DNA of 64,000 nucleotides from DASXKD01 sp963762735 (GTDB lineage Bacteria > Actinomycetota > Actinomycetes > Streptosporangiales > Streptosporangiaceae): NCBI GenBank assembly GCA_963762735.1, contig CAVXMG010000029.1, positions 1 to 64,000 of the forward strand. Direction: 5' to 3'. Position 1 is the stretch's first letter. Each line of letters opens with the position of its first letter. The translations under genes were made by a program, and so were the position numbers. Shown here one piece after another: positions 46,040 to 54,945 of this stretch. The notes under the pieces are model-generated. The model searched no databases, was not told where the DNA came from, and was given only the letters and a program-made list of their open reading frames with translations.

Positions 46040-48745
46040 ATGGCTGCCGATATTGCCGGGCAGGTGGCGACCCCCGCCAGACGGTCGGCAGTTTCCGCTA
46101 ACGTCCCCATCCTGGCAGCCAGGATCACCGCGCCAGGTGTGCCGGACTGGGCGGTGCCGCGGCCGCGGATCACCAAGCTGATCGCCGAAGGCACGCGGCA
46201 GTGCCCGCTGACCATCGTCACCGGCCCTCCCGGCGCAGGCAAAACGATGGCCCTATCGCAGTGGGTAGCGGCCGAGCCCGGGCCGGTTGCCTGGATCTCC
46301 CTGGATAGCTTCGACAGCCAGCCAGGCGCTTTCTGGTCCTACGCCGTCGCGGCACTTGTCCGGTCCGGAGTTGCCATTCCTAAGGTGTTGTCGGCTGCTT
46401 CGCGCGGGCGGGCGGCAGACCATATGTTTCTGCTGCGGCTGGCGTCGGCGCTGGCTGCCCAGAACCCGCCAGTGACACTGGTCATCGACGACCTCCACGT
46501 TCTGACCAAGCCGACAGTACTGACCGAGCTTGATTTCGTGTTGCGGAACGCGCGGCCTGGCCTGCGCATGGTGGTCTGCTCCCGGGTGGATCCGCTGCTG
46601 CCGCTGCACCGCTACCGGCTGGCCGGTGAGCTGGCCGAGATCCGGGCCAGCGATCTGGCTTTCACCACCGCCGAGGCCAGACTGCTGCTGTCTCGGCATG
46701 GCGGCACACTGCCAGCGGACTCGCTGGAGCGCCTCATGCGGCGAACGGAAGGGTGGGCGGCCGGCCTCCGCCTTGCCGCGATGTCGATGGACACCCATCC
46801 CGACCCCGACCAGTTCGCCAAGGACCTGATCACCGAGGACAGTGAACTGACTGGCTACCTAGTGGAAGAGGTTCTCAAGGCCGCGCCGCCTGAGGCCCGG
46901 GAAGTGCTGCTGAGCACGTCCATCTTGGAGCAGGTCAACGCCGAGGCGGCCAGCGAACTGACCGGCAACGAGCAAGCCGGTGCGATTCTGTCGGCGGTGG
47001 CGCGCGCGAACGCGTTCGTCCAGTCGACCGGGTGCGGGTGGTATCGCTACCACACGTCGTTTGCGGAGGTGCTGCGGCTCAAGCTGAGGCGCGAGTATCC
47101 AGACCGGGCGGCCGCCGTACACCGGCGGGCTGCCTGGTGGTATGAGCGGAACCATATGCTCACCGCTGCGGTGCGGCATGCCGCGGCGGCGGGCGACTGG
47201 CAGCTCGCCGCCGGCATGGTCATCGATGGGCTGGCGATCAGCGAGATCATCGAGCCGCGGGACGGCCAGTGTCTGGCCGGGGAGTTCGCGGGCCTGCCGC
47301 GCGGCGAAGCCTGGACCGGGGCGGAGCCTTACCTGGTCGCCGCCGCTGTCGCGTTGTCCGCTGGCCGATGTGAATCGTCCGCCGCCGCGCTGGCTGCCGC
47401 CGAAGGCATACTCGGGCGTCTTCCCGCCGGTCAGCAGGCCGCGGCCCAGCTCGCCGCCGTGGCGATCCGCCTCGCCGCTTCCCGCAGTACCGGAGACCTC
47501 GCCCAGGCGGCGGCAGCCGTTTCCCAGGTAGAGGCGCTGATCAGCCAGATGCCGGAGGACAAACTCGCCCAGCACCCAGAAGTCAGGGCGCGGACGCTGG
47601 CTGACCGCGGGGCCGTCGAGCTGTGGCGGGGCCATCTCGGCGAGGCGGCCCGCTTCCTCGATGCGGGCGTGGCCGCCGCAACCTGTCCGGGCGCAGAGCA
47701 CGAGTGGGCCGCTTGCCTCGGACAACTGGCCCTGGTGGAGGCCTTGCGCGGCCGGCTGCGCCACGCTGCCAAGCTGGCCGGCCAGGCCACGGCGGCCGTG
47801 GCCGCCGAAGATCAGCCGCCACCTGCTCAGCATCCGCCCCCCGCGGCGCTCGCCGCGCTCGCTTGGGTACACCTGGAACAGGGCGACCTGCGGGCAGCGG
47901 GCAGGTGGCTCAAGCAACTCGACGCCGCCCTCGGTGCCAGCCCGGACAAGCTCATGAGGGCGGTGGCCTGCCTGATAGCGGCGTGTGGTGGACTGGCTGA
48001 GGGACACGGCGAAGCGGCCGCGCAGATGATAACCACGGCACGGTCTGGGTGGTCTGTCCCGGCCTGGCTCGACCAGTGGCTGAGCCTGGCCGAGTCGCGG
48101 GCCTGCGCGGCGGCGGGAGATATCCCGGCCGCGGTCGCCGCGGCGGAGCGCGCCGGCGGCGCTAGCTTGCCAGCGGCGGCGGCCACGCTCGCGCACGCCT
48201 GGCTGGCCGCCGGGGACGGCAAGAACGCCAGGATGGCGCTCGCATCCGCACTGGCGGCCCGGAGCGAGGAACCTGAACGGGTGCGCCTGCAAGCATGGCT
48301 GGCTGACGCCCGGCTTAGCTACTACAGCGGCGACCACACGCGAGGCCGCCGGTCACTTGCGCGCGCGCTGCGGCTGGCCGAACGAGACCAGCTGAGGCTG
48401 CCGTTCGTGTTGGAGCGCGGCTGGATTTTGCCGGTAATGCGGCATGATCCTGAACTGGCCGACATCTACCGGCATCTATTCGCATCTGCAGCGCGCCACC
48501 ACCAGTCCCAGGCCCCGGCGGGCTTGTCTCCGAATGCAACGGTTCTGGTGGTCGAGCCGCTCACCGAACGCGAGCGCGAGGTGTTGCGGCACTTCTCACA
48601 CATGCTGAACACCGCTGAGGTTGCCAGCGAAATGTACATCTCCATCAACACGGTCAAGGCACACCTCAAAAGGATCTACCGCAAGCTGGCGGCCACTCAC
48701 CGCGGCGAAGCGGTCCGCCGGGCCCGACAGCTTGAGCTGATCTGA
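46040..48745 (+). CDS. LuxR family regulator of LAL/MalT type, second copy
   Basis: 901 residues from ATG 46,040, preceded by GGGAGGAGG. Walker A GPPGAGKT (62-69), Walker B LVIDDLHVL, then WYRYHTSFAEVLRLKLRREYPDRAA at the end of the STAND core, long TPR-like helices, and a LuxR domain at the end (LTEREREVLRHFSHMLNTAEVASEMYISINTVKAHLKRIYRKLA). It is not a recent duplicate of the protein at 31,544; they share architecture but sequence identity looks modest. Possible target genes: the DyP unit upstream or the ion transport genes downstream. Confidence 0.9.
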   Translation: MAADIAGQVATPARRSAVSANVPILAARITAPGVPDWAVPRPRITKLIAEGTRQCPLTIVTGPPGAGKTMALSQWVAAEPGPVAWISLDSFDSQPGAFWSYAVAALVRSGVAIPKVLSAASRGRAADHMFLLRLASALAAQNPPVTLVIDDLHVLTKPTVLTELDFVLRNARPGLRMVVCSRVDPLLPLHRYRLAGELAEIRASDLAFTTAEARLLLSRHGGTLPADSLERLMRRTEGWAAGLRLAAMSMDTHPDPDQFAKDLITEDSELTGYLVEEVLKAAPPEAREVLLSTSILEQVNAEAASELTGNEQAGAILSAVARANAFVQSTGCGWYRYHTSFAEVLRLKLRREYPDRAAAVHRRAAWWYERNHMLTAAVRHAAAAGDWQLAAGMVIDGLAISEIIEPRDGQCLAGEFAGLPRGEAWTGAEPYLVAAAVALSAGRCESSAAALAAAEGILGRLPAGQQAAAQLAAVAIRLAASRSTGDLAQAAAAVSQVEALISQMPEDKLAQHPEVRARTLADRGAVELWRGHLGEAARFLDAGVAAATCPGAEHEWAACLGQLALVEALRGRLRHAAKLAGQATAAVAAEDQPPPAQHPPPAALAALAWVHLEQGDLRAAGRWLKQLDAALGASPDKLMRAVACLIAACGGLAEGHGEAAAQMITTARSGWSVPAWLDQWLSLAESRACAAAGDIPAAVAAAERAGGASLPAAAATLAHAWLAAGDGKNARMALASALAARSEEPERVRLQAWLADARLSYYSGDHTRGRRSLARALRLAERDQLRLPFVLERGWILPVMRHDPELADIYRHLFASAARHHQSQAPAGLSPNATVLVVEPLTEREREVLRHFSHMLNTAEVASEMYISINTVKAHLKRIYRKLAATHRGEAVRRARQLELI

Positions 48746-48945
48746 TGTCACCCCACCCGCCTCCTGCCCGCCGTCTCAGTTCCCCTTTGAATACGCCGGG
48801 GGGCGCCCAGCCCATCCAGCCACGCCCGCATCTCGGTCTCCGTCGCCGCCAATCGGTGTCAGCACGGCCCTCAGCGGATCCTCGCCAGCAGCCGGGGTCA
48901 GGAAGTTAGCGTTGACGCTCTCGCTAGGCCTTTAGGGGAACGATT

Positions 48946-49512
48946 ATGACCGATCCGGCCCACCACCAGTTGCCGCCGGCCACGGAGAGGCGACTGGTCT
49001 TCCGGGCAGTGCTGCGGGGTGTCCTGAGCACGACGGTGCTGGTCGTCCTGTACTACGTGCTTCCGTTGGATCAGCCGTGGAACGGAGGCACGGCGGTGCG
49101 TATCCTGATCGGCCTGCTGGTCTTCGCTGTCATCGCGGTTTGGCAGGTCAGGAACATCGCTGGCTCGCGTTATCCGCGTATCAGAGCGTTCGAGGCGCTG
49201 GGCTTCATTGTTCCTTTCTACCTGCTGGTGTTCGCCTCGACGTATTTCGTCATGCAACGAGCGTCCCCGGCGAACTTCACCCAGCCGCTGACCCGCACCG
49301 ATGCCCTGTACTTCACCGTGACGGTCTTCTCGACGGTGGGTTTCGGGGACATCACCCCCAAGTCCGAGCCCGCCCGGGTGGTGCTTATCGTCCAGATGCT
49401 CGGCGACCTCGCGCTGCTGGGCGCCGGCGCGCGGGTCCTGCTGGGGGCGGTGCGCCGAGGGCAGCAGCGAAGACAGGGCACCGGCAACGGTGTCGGCCCG
49501 GCTGCCGGGTGA
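48946..49512 (+). CDS. Potassium channel family protein (Ion_trans_2)
   Basis: 188 residues. Three hydrophobic helices (AVLRGVLSTTVLVVLYYVLP; VRILIGLLVFAVIAVW; LGFIVPFYLLVFASTYFVM) precede the pore. ALYFTVTVFSTVGFGDITP carries the K+ selectivity filter TVGFGD at 130-135, and a final helix RVVLIVQMLGDLALLGAGARVLLGAV follows. No regulatory RCK domain, so the channel is probably controlled by voltage or partner proteins. It converges with a cation/proton antiporter gene 12 bases downstream, which suggests joint ion homeostasis. Confidence 0.9.
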   Translation: MTDPAHHQLPPATERRLVFRAVLRGVLSTTVLVVLYYVLPLDQPWNGGTAVRILIGLLVFAVIAVWQVRNIAGSRYPRIRAFEALGFIVPFYLLVFASTYFVMQRASPANFTQPLTRTDALYFTVTVFSTVGFGDITPKSEPARVVLIVQMLGDLALLGAGARVLLGAVRRGQQRRQGTGNGVGPAAG

Positions 49513-49524
49513 GGGCCTGCCTGA

Positions 49525-51288
49525 TCACGAATCTGCTGTGGTGGGGCTGAGCAGGATCATGGTGTCTCCCTCTTGCCCCGGCGGCGTGACCGTCTGGGTG
49601 ACCGGCGCCAAGACGCCGGTGGCCCGGACCAGGAACAGCAGATCGCTGCCGGCGGGGATCCTGCCGCCGGCCCGATGAGCGGAGATCCGTGCTCCCCCCG
49701 CGTAGCGGTGGCCCATGTCATACCGGGTCAGGTTGGCGCCGAACAGGGTCTCACCTCCGGTATAAGGTGCGACCACGCCATGGCTGGGGAGGCGGGCGCC
49801 GAGCCGGTAGACCGGGCCCTCGACGTTGCCTGCCAATACCGCAGAGGCCAAGGCGTTGAAGTCGTCTTCATCGGTGAGCAGGAGCACCGCGGTAATGCCC
49901 TCAAGCTCCGCGCCGCGGGCCGTGGCCGAGGCCAGCAGCTCCCCGGGCGCCAGTTCCAGGCCAGCGCGCCTGATCGCCTCGCGCTGCTCGTCGAGTCCGG
50001 CCCACATCAGCACCTCCAGGCCCGCCGAAGCCAGGACGCACGCCAGCTCGACGACCCACCCCTGCCCGCCGACCAGCAGCGGGCGGGTACGGGACGGGCG
50101 GGTGACACCGACCCGCCGCGCCACCGGCACCGCCGTCAGGCCGTACACGGCGACCGTGGCGACGATCACCACGAACGTGACCGGAAGGATCTTCGAGGCA
50201 CCGCCGACGTGCTTAGCGGCGAGCTGCGCCGAAAACGTCGACGCGGTGGCCGCCGCGACGATGCCGCGCGGGGCCATCCACCCGGTGAACTCACGTTCCC
50301 CCCTGGTCAGATCGGTCCGCAGGGTGGCCAGGAACGCCACCAGCGGCCGGGTGATCAACACCAGGACGGCCACCAGCCCAAGCGCCGGCAACACCAGATC
50401 GCTCAGCGACGCCGGGGTGACGGTGGCGGAGATGGACACGAACAACACCCCGATGATCAGTTGCACCAGCGTCTCGAAGAACGGCCGCCGGGCCGGGACG
50501 TCGAAACCGTCCATATTCGCGACCGCCAGCCCCATGACGATGGCGGCCAGCAGTCCGGCGTCCTCGCGCGCTATGTCGCACGCGGCTGCCACGCCGATCA
50601 CGCAAGCAAGCTGGGCGGAGGTGCCCAGCACCTCGCCGAGCCGCAGCGTACGCAGCAGGAACCACAGCAGCGCGACGCCGATGACACCCCCGGCCAGGCC
50701 GATCCCGACGGTGATCAGGAACTCTCCGAGCTGATAGGCCAGGCCCTTGTGGACGCCTGCCGCCACCGCCGCGTACACCACCGCCCCGAGGATGCCGCCG
50801 ACCGGGTCGATCAGCGACCCTTCCCAGGCAAGCACCCGCCGCAGTCGTTCCGTGGGCCGGACAAAGCGCAACAGCGGTGCCATTACCGTTGGCCCGGACA
50901 CCACCAAGATGGCACCGGTCATCAGCGCCGCCCCGGTGGACATCCCCAGCAGCAGCGCCGCGAACGCCGCCGCGAACGCCCAGGTGATCGCGACTCCCCA
51001 GGTGATCAGCCGGATTACCACGCGGCGGGTGTGCCCGCGCAGCTTGGCAAGCTCCAGCCCGAGCCCGGCGTCGTAAAGGATGACGGCCACCGCCAGCGAC
51101 ACCAGTGGCTGGAACGCCGCCCCAAACAGCTTCTCCGGGTTAACATCGGTGGTCAGCGCGCCCGCAATGAAGCCAGCCGGCAGCAAGATGATCAGTGCCG
51201 GGATCCGCAGGCGGCCCGCCAGCACCTGGGAGCCGACCGCCAGCACAATGATCAGGCCGACCCCGAGCAAGACCTGGTCTGTCGTCAC
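49525..51288 (-). CDS. Na+(K+)/H+ antiporter of CPA family with C-terminal regulatory domain
   Basis: 587 residues. About 12-13 membrane helices in the first 400 residues, with VVSGPTVMAPLLRF and EGSLIDPVGGILGAVV, which hold the transport-site Asp of CPA1 antiporters, and FTGWMAPRGIVAAATAS. The last 170 residues (WVVELACVLASAGLEVLMW, LEGITAVLLLTDEDDFNALAS, VVAPYTGGETLFGANL) form a soluble RCK/TrkA-like nucleotide-sensing part. Full length, ATG start. Convergent with the K+ channel gene. Confidence 0.9.
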   Translation of the reverse strand: MTTDQVLLGVGLIIVLAVGSQVLAGRLRIPALIILLPAGFIAGALTTDVNPEKLFGAAFQPLVSLAVAVILYDAGLGLELAKLRGHTRRVVIRLITWGVAITWAFAAAFAALLLGMSTGAALMTGAILVVSGPTVMAPLLRFVRPTERLRRVLAWEGSLIDPVGGILGAVVYAAVAAGVHKGLAYQLGEFLITVGIGLAGGVIGVALLWFLLRTLRLGEVLGTSAQLACVIGVAAACDIAREDAGLLAAIVMGLAVANMDGFDVPARRPFFETLVQLIIGVLFVSISATVTPASLSDLVLPALGLVAVLVLITRPLVAFLATLRTDLTRGEREFTGWMAPRGIVAAATASTFSAQLAAKHVGGASKILPVTFVVIVATVAVYGLTAVPVARRVGVTRPSRTRPLLVGGQGWVVELACVLASAGLEVLMWAGLDEQREAIRRAGLELAPGELLASATARGAELEGITAVLLLTDEDDFNALASAVLAGNVEGPVYRLGARLPSHGVVAPYTGGETLFGANLTRYDMGHRYAGGARISAHRAGGRIPAGSDLLFLVRATGVLAPVTQTVTPPGQEGDTMILLSPTTADS

Positions 51289-51616
51289 CGGAGACTCACC
51301 GCTTCCCTGGCCAGACTGACACAGGGCTCTGGCTGGGGACTCGCGGGCTGCCTGGTGTGGCAGCGGCTTCTCGGGAAATGCGGGTCTGGCAGGAAGCCGG
51401 CTTCATGTTCAACGCCTCCGGGCAGCAGGTGCTGCGCTACGTGCGCACCGCAGCCTGCTTCAGTTACGCGGCCTCCTCGACGTCATCGCCTGCTCGGGGC
51501 ACAGGCCCCGCGGCGACGCCCACGCGAGGGGATGATCTGGCCCTGGCATGGCTGGGCCGAGGGGATTCTGCTAACCCGCGGCCTGCACCCACACCGGCGC
51601 AAGTGCACAAGCCAGG
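51289..51616. other. Intergenic region, no supported gene
   Basis: 328 bases. A stretch reading EMRVWQEAGFMFNASGQQV on the plus strand is protein-like but has no proper start and no family that I recognise. It could be a remnant. Confidence 0.4.
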
Positions 51617-52030
51617 TCAGGCCGCCAGGACCTTGGCCTTCTCGCGCTCAAAGTCCTCAGCGGAGATAACTCCCCGATCGCGGAGATCGGCCAGCTTGGT
51701 CAGCTGGTCCGCAGTGCTGGCCGGTGAGTCCGCTGCGGCGTCCTGGACGTAGCTGCGGAACTGCGCGTCCTGCTGTTGAGCCTGCTGCGCGGCCCGCTCT
51801 TGCATCGAGCCACCGCGGGCGATCAGGTACACCAGGACGCCGATAAGAGGGATGAACAGCACGAACAGGAACCACAGCGCCTTGCCCCAGCCAGACAGGT
51901 CATGGCTGCGGAAGATGTCGATGAACACCGTGATCAGGACCCAGAACCAGATCACCCACAGGAATATCAGGAAGATCGTCCAGAACGCGCCCAGCAGCGG
52001 ATAGGAGTAGGAGCTTGAGGCGAGCGGCAT
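51617..52030 (-). CDS. PLDc_N / SHOCT membrane protein
   Basis: 137 residues. Two membrane helices, FWTIFLIFLWVIWFWVLITVFIDIF and ALWFLFVLFIPLIGVLVYLIA, form the PLDc_N module (helix pair with the IFR-x4-GW loop). The C-terminal SHOCT domain reads TADQLTKLADLRDRGVISAEDFEREKAKVL. GGAG-type site before the ATG at 52,030. A recurring motif copy lies 100 bases upstream. Family function unknown; common in actinobacteria near stress genes. Confidence 0.87.
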   Translation of the reverse strand: MPLASSSYSYPLLGAFWTIFLIFLWVIWFWVLITVFIDIFRSHDLSGWGKALWFLFVLFIPLIGVLVYLIARGGSMQERAAQQAQQQDAQFRSYVQDAAADSPASTADQLTKLADLRDRGVISAEDFEREKAKVLAA

Positions 52031-52397
52031 GGTTTCTCCTTTTGTACCAGTGAGATTGCCGGTAGCGGTCGGCTAACGGTCCTGCGCCCAGCGCAGGTTC
52101 AGTATCCGCGTAAGGACGGATCAGCGGCGTCACCCCGCCCGGGTAAATCAAGTGCCCCTCAGCGCCGGACGCCAACAAGCCCCGCTCTGATCGCCGTTGG
52201 GAATGGCGCAGCCGGGCTGGCCTGATTCGCAGCAGTTACGTTTCGTGAACAGTTTGACCTGAGGCCTGGGCAGACCGTGATGACTAGCGGCCGGCTGATC
52301 GGATGAGCCGGACAAATGCTCGGCTCACCCCGGCACGGATGAGCAATAGCTGCGCCCCGCATTCCTACCTTCGGGCCCGGGTCCCTAAAGTGGGTTC
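52031..52397. other. Intergenic region with motif copy
   Basis: 367 bases between divergent genes (PLDc_N/SHOCT, minus; FGE, plus). It holds a copy of the recurring motif at 52,131-52,150 (CACCCCGCCCGGGTAAATCA). No gene seen. Confidence 0.55.
52131..52150 (+). promoter_or_regulatory. Recurring motif copy between SHOCT and FGE genes
   Basis: CACCCCGCCCGGGTAAATCA, about 100 bases upstream of the PLDc_N/SHOCT start. Confidence 0.4.
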
Positions 52398-53315
52398 GTG
52401 TCGCGCAAGAGCATGACCCTGGTTCCCGGCGAAGCCTTCCGGATGGGCAGCACCGCCTTCTACCCGGAGGAAGGGCCGGTCATCACCGCTGAGGTGGACA
52501 GCCTGTGGGTCGATGATCATATAGTCACGAACGCCGCGTTCAGCAGGTTCATCACGGACACCGGGCATGTGACCATCGCCGAGACCGCCCCCAATCCGCG
52601 CGATTTCCCCGGCGCCGACCCGTCGCTACTGGTGCCCGGCTCGCAGGTCTTCACTCCCACGGCCGGCCCGGTGCCGCTGGACGACTGGACGAGGTGGTGG
52701 CGCTGGGTGCCCGGCGCCAGCTGGCGGCACCCCCAGGGCCCCGGCTCCACCCTGCACGGCAAGGACCTGCACCCAGTGGTCCACGTGGGGCTGGAGGACG
52801 CCCTCGCCTATGCCAGCTGGGCAGGCAAGCGCCTGCCCACCGAGGCCGAATGGGAACACGCGGCCCGCGGCGGCCTAGACGGCGCCACCTACGCGTGGGG
52901 CGAGGAGTTCATGCCCGGCGGGCGGATCATGGCCAATACCTGGCACGGCCGGTTCCCCTACCAGAATCTGGCCCCGCACGGCTTCACCCGGACCTCACCG
53001 GTCAAGAAGTTCCGGCCCAACGGCTACGGCCTGTACGACATGACCGGCAACGTCTGGGAATGGACCACCACCCCCTGGGCTCACCGGCACCCAGCAGCGG
53101 TGCGCGGCCCCCGGCAGGACGATCAGCACGTCACCGAAGCGGCCTGTTGCGCACCCCACACCACCCTCGGCGAGCACGACCGGTTCGTCATCAAAGGCGG
53201 CTCACACCTGTGCGCGCCCTCCTACTGTCACCGCTACCGCCCGGCCGCCCGCCAGCCACATGGCCCTCGTGACACCACTAGCCACGTAGGATTCCGTTGC
53301 GTCCAATCAGGCTGA
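52398..53315 (+). CDS. Formylglycine-generating enzyme (FGE/SUMF1 family)
   Basis: 305 residues. FGE is a copper-dependent oxidase that turns the Cys of CxPxR in type I sulfatases into formylglycine. Visible are the opening FRMGSTAFYPEEGPV, RLPTEAEWEHAARGG, GLYDMTGNVWEWTT and, decisive for a true FGE rather than EgtB or PvdO, the active-site segment GGSHLCAPSYCHRYRPAAR with Cys272 and Cys277. Start GTG 52,398. The sulfatase that it could mature, with CSPTR, is 9.3 kb upstream. Last gene before the tRNA-Val repeat at 53,486. Confidence 0.93.
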   Translation: MSRKSMTLVPGEAFRMGSTAFYPEEGPVITAEVDSLWVDDHIVTNAAFSRFITDTGHVTIAETAPNPRDFPGADPSLLVPGSQVFTPTAGPVPLDDWTRWWRWVPGASWRHPQGPGSTLHGKDLHPVVHVGLEDALAYASWAGKRLPTEAEWEHAARGGLDGATYAWGEEFMPGGRIMANTWHGRFPYQNLAPHGFTRTSPVKKFRPNGYGLYDMTGNVWEWTTTPWAHRHPAAVRGPRQDDQHVTEAACCAPHTTLGEHDRFVIKGGSHLCAPSYCHRYRPAARQPHGPRDTTSHVGFRCVQSG

Positions 53316-53485
53316 AACCGGTGCCAGACGCGCGCGTAATCACCCCTGCACAGCCCTCCACCGCCAGAACTGGCGATTCTGTGCGCACTCGGCTGCTGCG
53401 ACCTGGCTGTCGACAAACGGCGCATAGTCGGCAGGCTCATGGGATGGATCAAGCTGCCGAGCAGACGTCTCACGGCATTTGCCCA

Positions 53486-53531
53486 GTTCACACCGAGGAG
53501 GTCACTGGTTCGATCCCAGTATCGCCCACCA
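53486..53531 (+). repeat. tRNA-Val 3' half (att-like copy, 46 bases)
   Basis: Identical to 5,289-5,334, from the anticodon loop through CCA. The tRNA's 5' half is absent. The following 70 bases, including a terminator-like hairpin, resemble those downstream of tRNA-Val itself. Classic right-end signature of an element integrated at a tRNA 3' end. Confidence 0.92.
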
Positions 53532-53562
53532 GGTAAAAGGCCAGATCAGAAGCTCCACGACA

Positions 53563-53591
53563 GGCCTCATCCCACCTCTGGGGATGGGGCC
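53563..53591 (+). terminator. Terminator-like hairpin after the tRNA-Val fragment
   Basis: GGCCTCATCCC pairs with GGGATGGGGCC around ACCTCTG; homologous to the hairpin at 5,366. Confidence 0.6.
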
Positions 53592-53694
53592 TTCAGGCTG
53601 CCGAGCGGCGCGCCTTCGTGCGCGGCCTCAAGGCTGGCTGACACGCTGGCCGTCTTTCGGCCGCGCTGTCGGGTCGCTGGGGGAGGATAGAAGT

Positions 53695-54024
53695 GTGACG
53701 GCACAGTCGGCGCACGAATACGATCCGGACGACCCGGTCGAGATCCTGCGCGTCCTGCCGGGCCGGTTCCACGAGCAGTTCCTCACCGAGTACGACGCTG
53801 CCGTAGCGAACGCCCGCCGCCCGGAGTACTACCGCGAGCTGCACCACCTGCTGCGGCTGTGGCGGCTGCGCGCCGTCTCCTACTCCGATCCGGGCTACGA
53901 GGCCAGACTCCAGGCCATGCAGGACGCGGTACGCGCCGGGCGGCGCGATGGGACACCGATCGAGGATGTCGTCCCGGACTGGGCCGAGCGGGTCGCGGCT
54001 GCCCGGCGGCGAGCGGGCGGATGA
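53695..54024 (+). CDS. DUF6247 family protein
   Basis: 109 residues from GTG 53,695, preceded by GGGGAGGA. Sequence features: DPDDPVEILRVLPGRFHEQFLTEYDAAV near the start, YYRELHHLLRLWRLRAVSYSDPGYEARLQAMQDAVRAG in the middle, and PIEDVVPDWAERVAA at the end. This is the DUF6247 pattern, which is often found next to type II toxin-like genes in actinomycetes, although no toxin frame is seen here. Its tail is duplicated at 15,718. Its position directly behind the tRNA fragment suggests that it is the original chromosomal neighbour of tRNA-Val. Confidence 0.8.
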   Translation: MTAQSAHEYDPDDPVEILRVLPGRFHEQFLTEYDAAVANARRPEYYRELHHLLRLWRLRAVSYSDPGYEARLQAMQDAVRAGRRDGTPIEDVVPDWAERVAAARRRAGG

Positions 54025-54385
54025 CCTACCGGGTTCGAGTTCGAGGGCGCGGCGCTGATACAGCTCAACGGCTTACCCTCGGCCGCGTTCGATGCCCTGC
54101 TTGAGCGCGTGGTGGCCTTGGTCCAGGCGCCGTGGGACGCTGACCTGATGGCACCTGGGAATGACCCGGCATACCGCGTCAGGCCATCTTCGGCGAGGGC
54201 TCCGGCCTGTTACCGCCATCTGCGCGAGGCATCCGTCACCTCCGGTGTGACCGGCTCCGCCTGCGGGCCGCGCTGGGCGCGGCTGGGCCCTTGGGTGACG
54301 AAGCTCCACGCCACCTGCGCCGTAATCACCGCCAGCGTGAGCAGGCCGGTGCCCATGATGAAGCAAGCCGTGATCCGGTGATGAT
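54025..54385. other. Intergenic region, possible small remnant
   Basis: 361 bases. On the minus strand a hydrophobic stretch (GTGLLTLAVITAQVAWSFV) is readable, followed by a polar tail, but without a start signal or family; possibly a fragment of a membrane protein. Confidence 0.4.
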
Positions 54386-54746
54386 CTACAGAAGGTTGAC
54401 CGCATAGCCGATCACGAGCACGGCTAGCGCGATCGACCCGGCCGCTTCGAGCATCATGACGGCCTTGGCCCATGGCTTGATGGCTGAGATGTCGGTCGGG
54501 CTGACCGCGGTGGCGGTCCAGAAGGCCAGTGACAGGTAGTCGATGAACTGCGGCACCCACTGCCAGCAGCGCCAGCAGCACAACCGGGACCACCCAGGCG
54601 GGCTGCACCCGGTACCGCGCGGGCAGCGCTACGTGCAGGCCGGCCACGACAATGATCGCCGTGGCGACCGGCCACCAGGGCTCACCCCGTTCACCAGCCG
54701 GTGCCCCGGCCGCGGGTCGGCGGCCGGGCTTCCGCCACGTGGCCAT
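54386..54746 (-). pseudogene. Membrane protein, internally deleted and frameshifted
   Basis: N-terminal part MATWRKPGRR, WWPVATAIIVVAGLHVALPARYRVQPAWVVPVVLLALL (two helices). After a frame change at about 54,560 the end reads QFIDYLSLAFWTATAVSPTDISAIKPWAKAVMMLEAAGSIALAVLVIGYAVNLL. This resembles actinobacterial membrane proteins with a C-terminal ion-channel-like helix pair (FTNATAFSPTD in intact relatives), which I remember as about twice this length with central helices that are missing here. Confidence 0.6.
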
Positions 54747-54945
54747 ACTCCATCGTGGCCGGCGGCTGGGAGCCGGGATCCTCCAATCGGGGTGATGTGT
54801 GTTCCGTTGTGGGCGGTGGAGGATGGGTTGTCGGGAGCGCCGGGGGTTGGCGTTTTTGGGGTTCCCTGGTCCGGCGCTGGCTCTGCGGGAGAGCGCCCGC
54901 GGCCAGCGCTGGGCGGCGTCATGTTCAGAACGGGAGGTGGGCCGG

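Noticed and set aside
46859..48337. Long minus-strand frame opposite the second LAL gene
   Set aside because: No recognisable domain; the plus-strand LuxR protein is unambiguous.
53486..53531. A third tRNA-Val gene
   Set aside because: The match starts in the anticodon loop; the 5' half is replaced by unrelated sequence.
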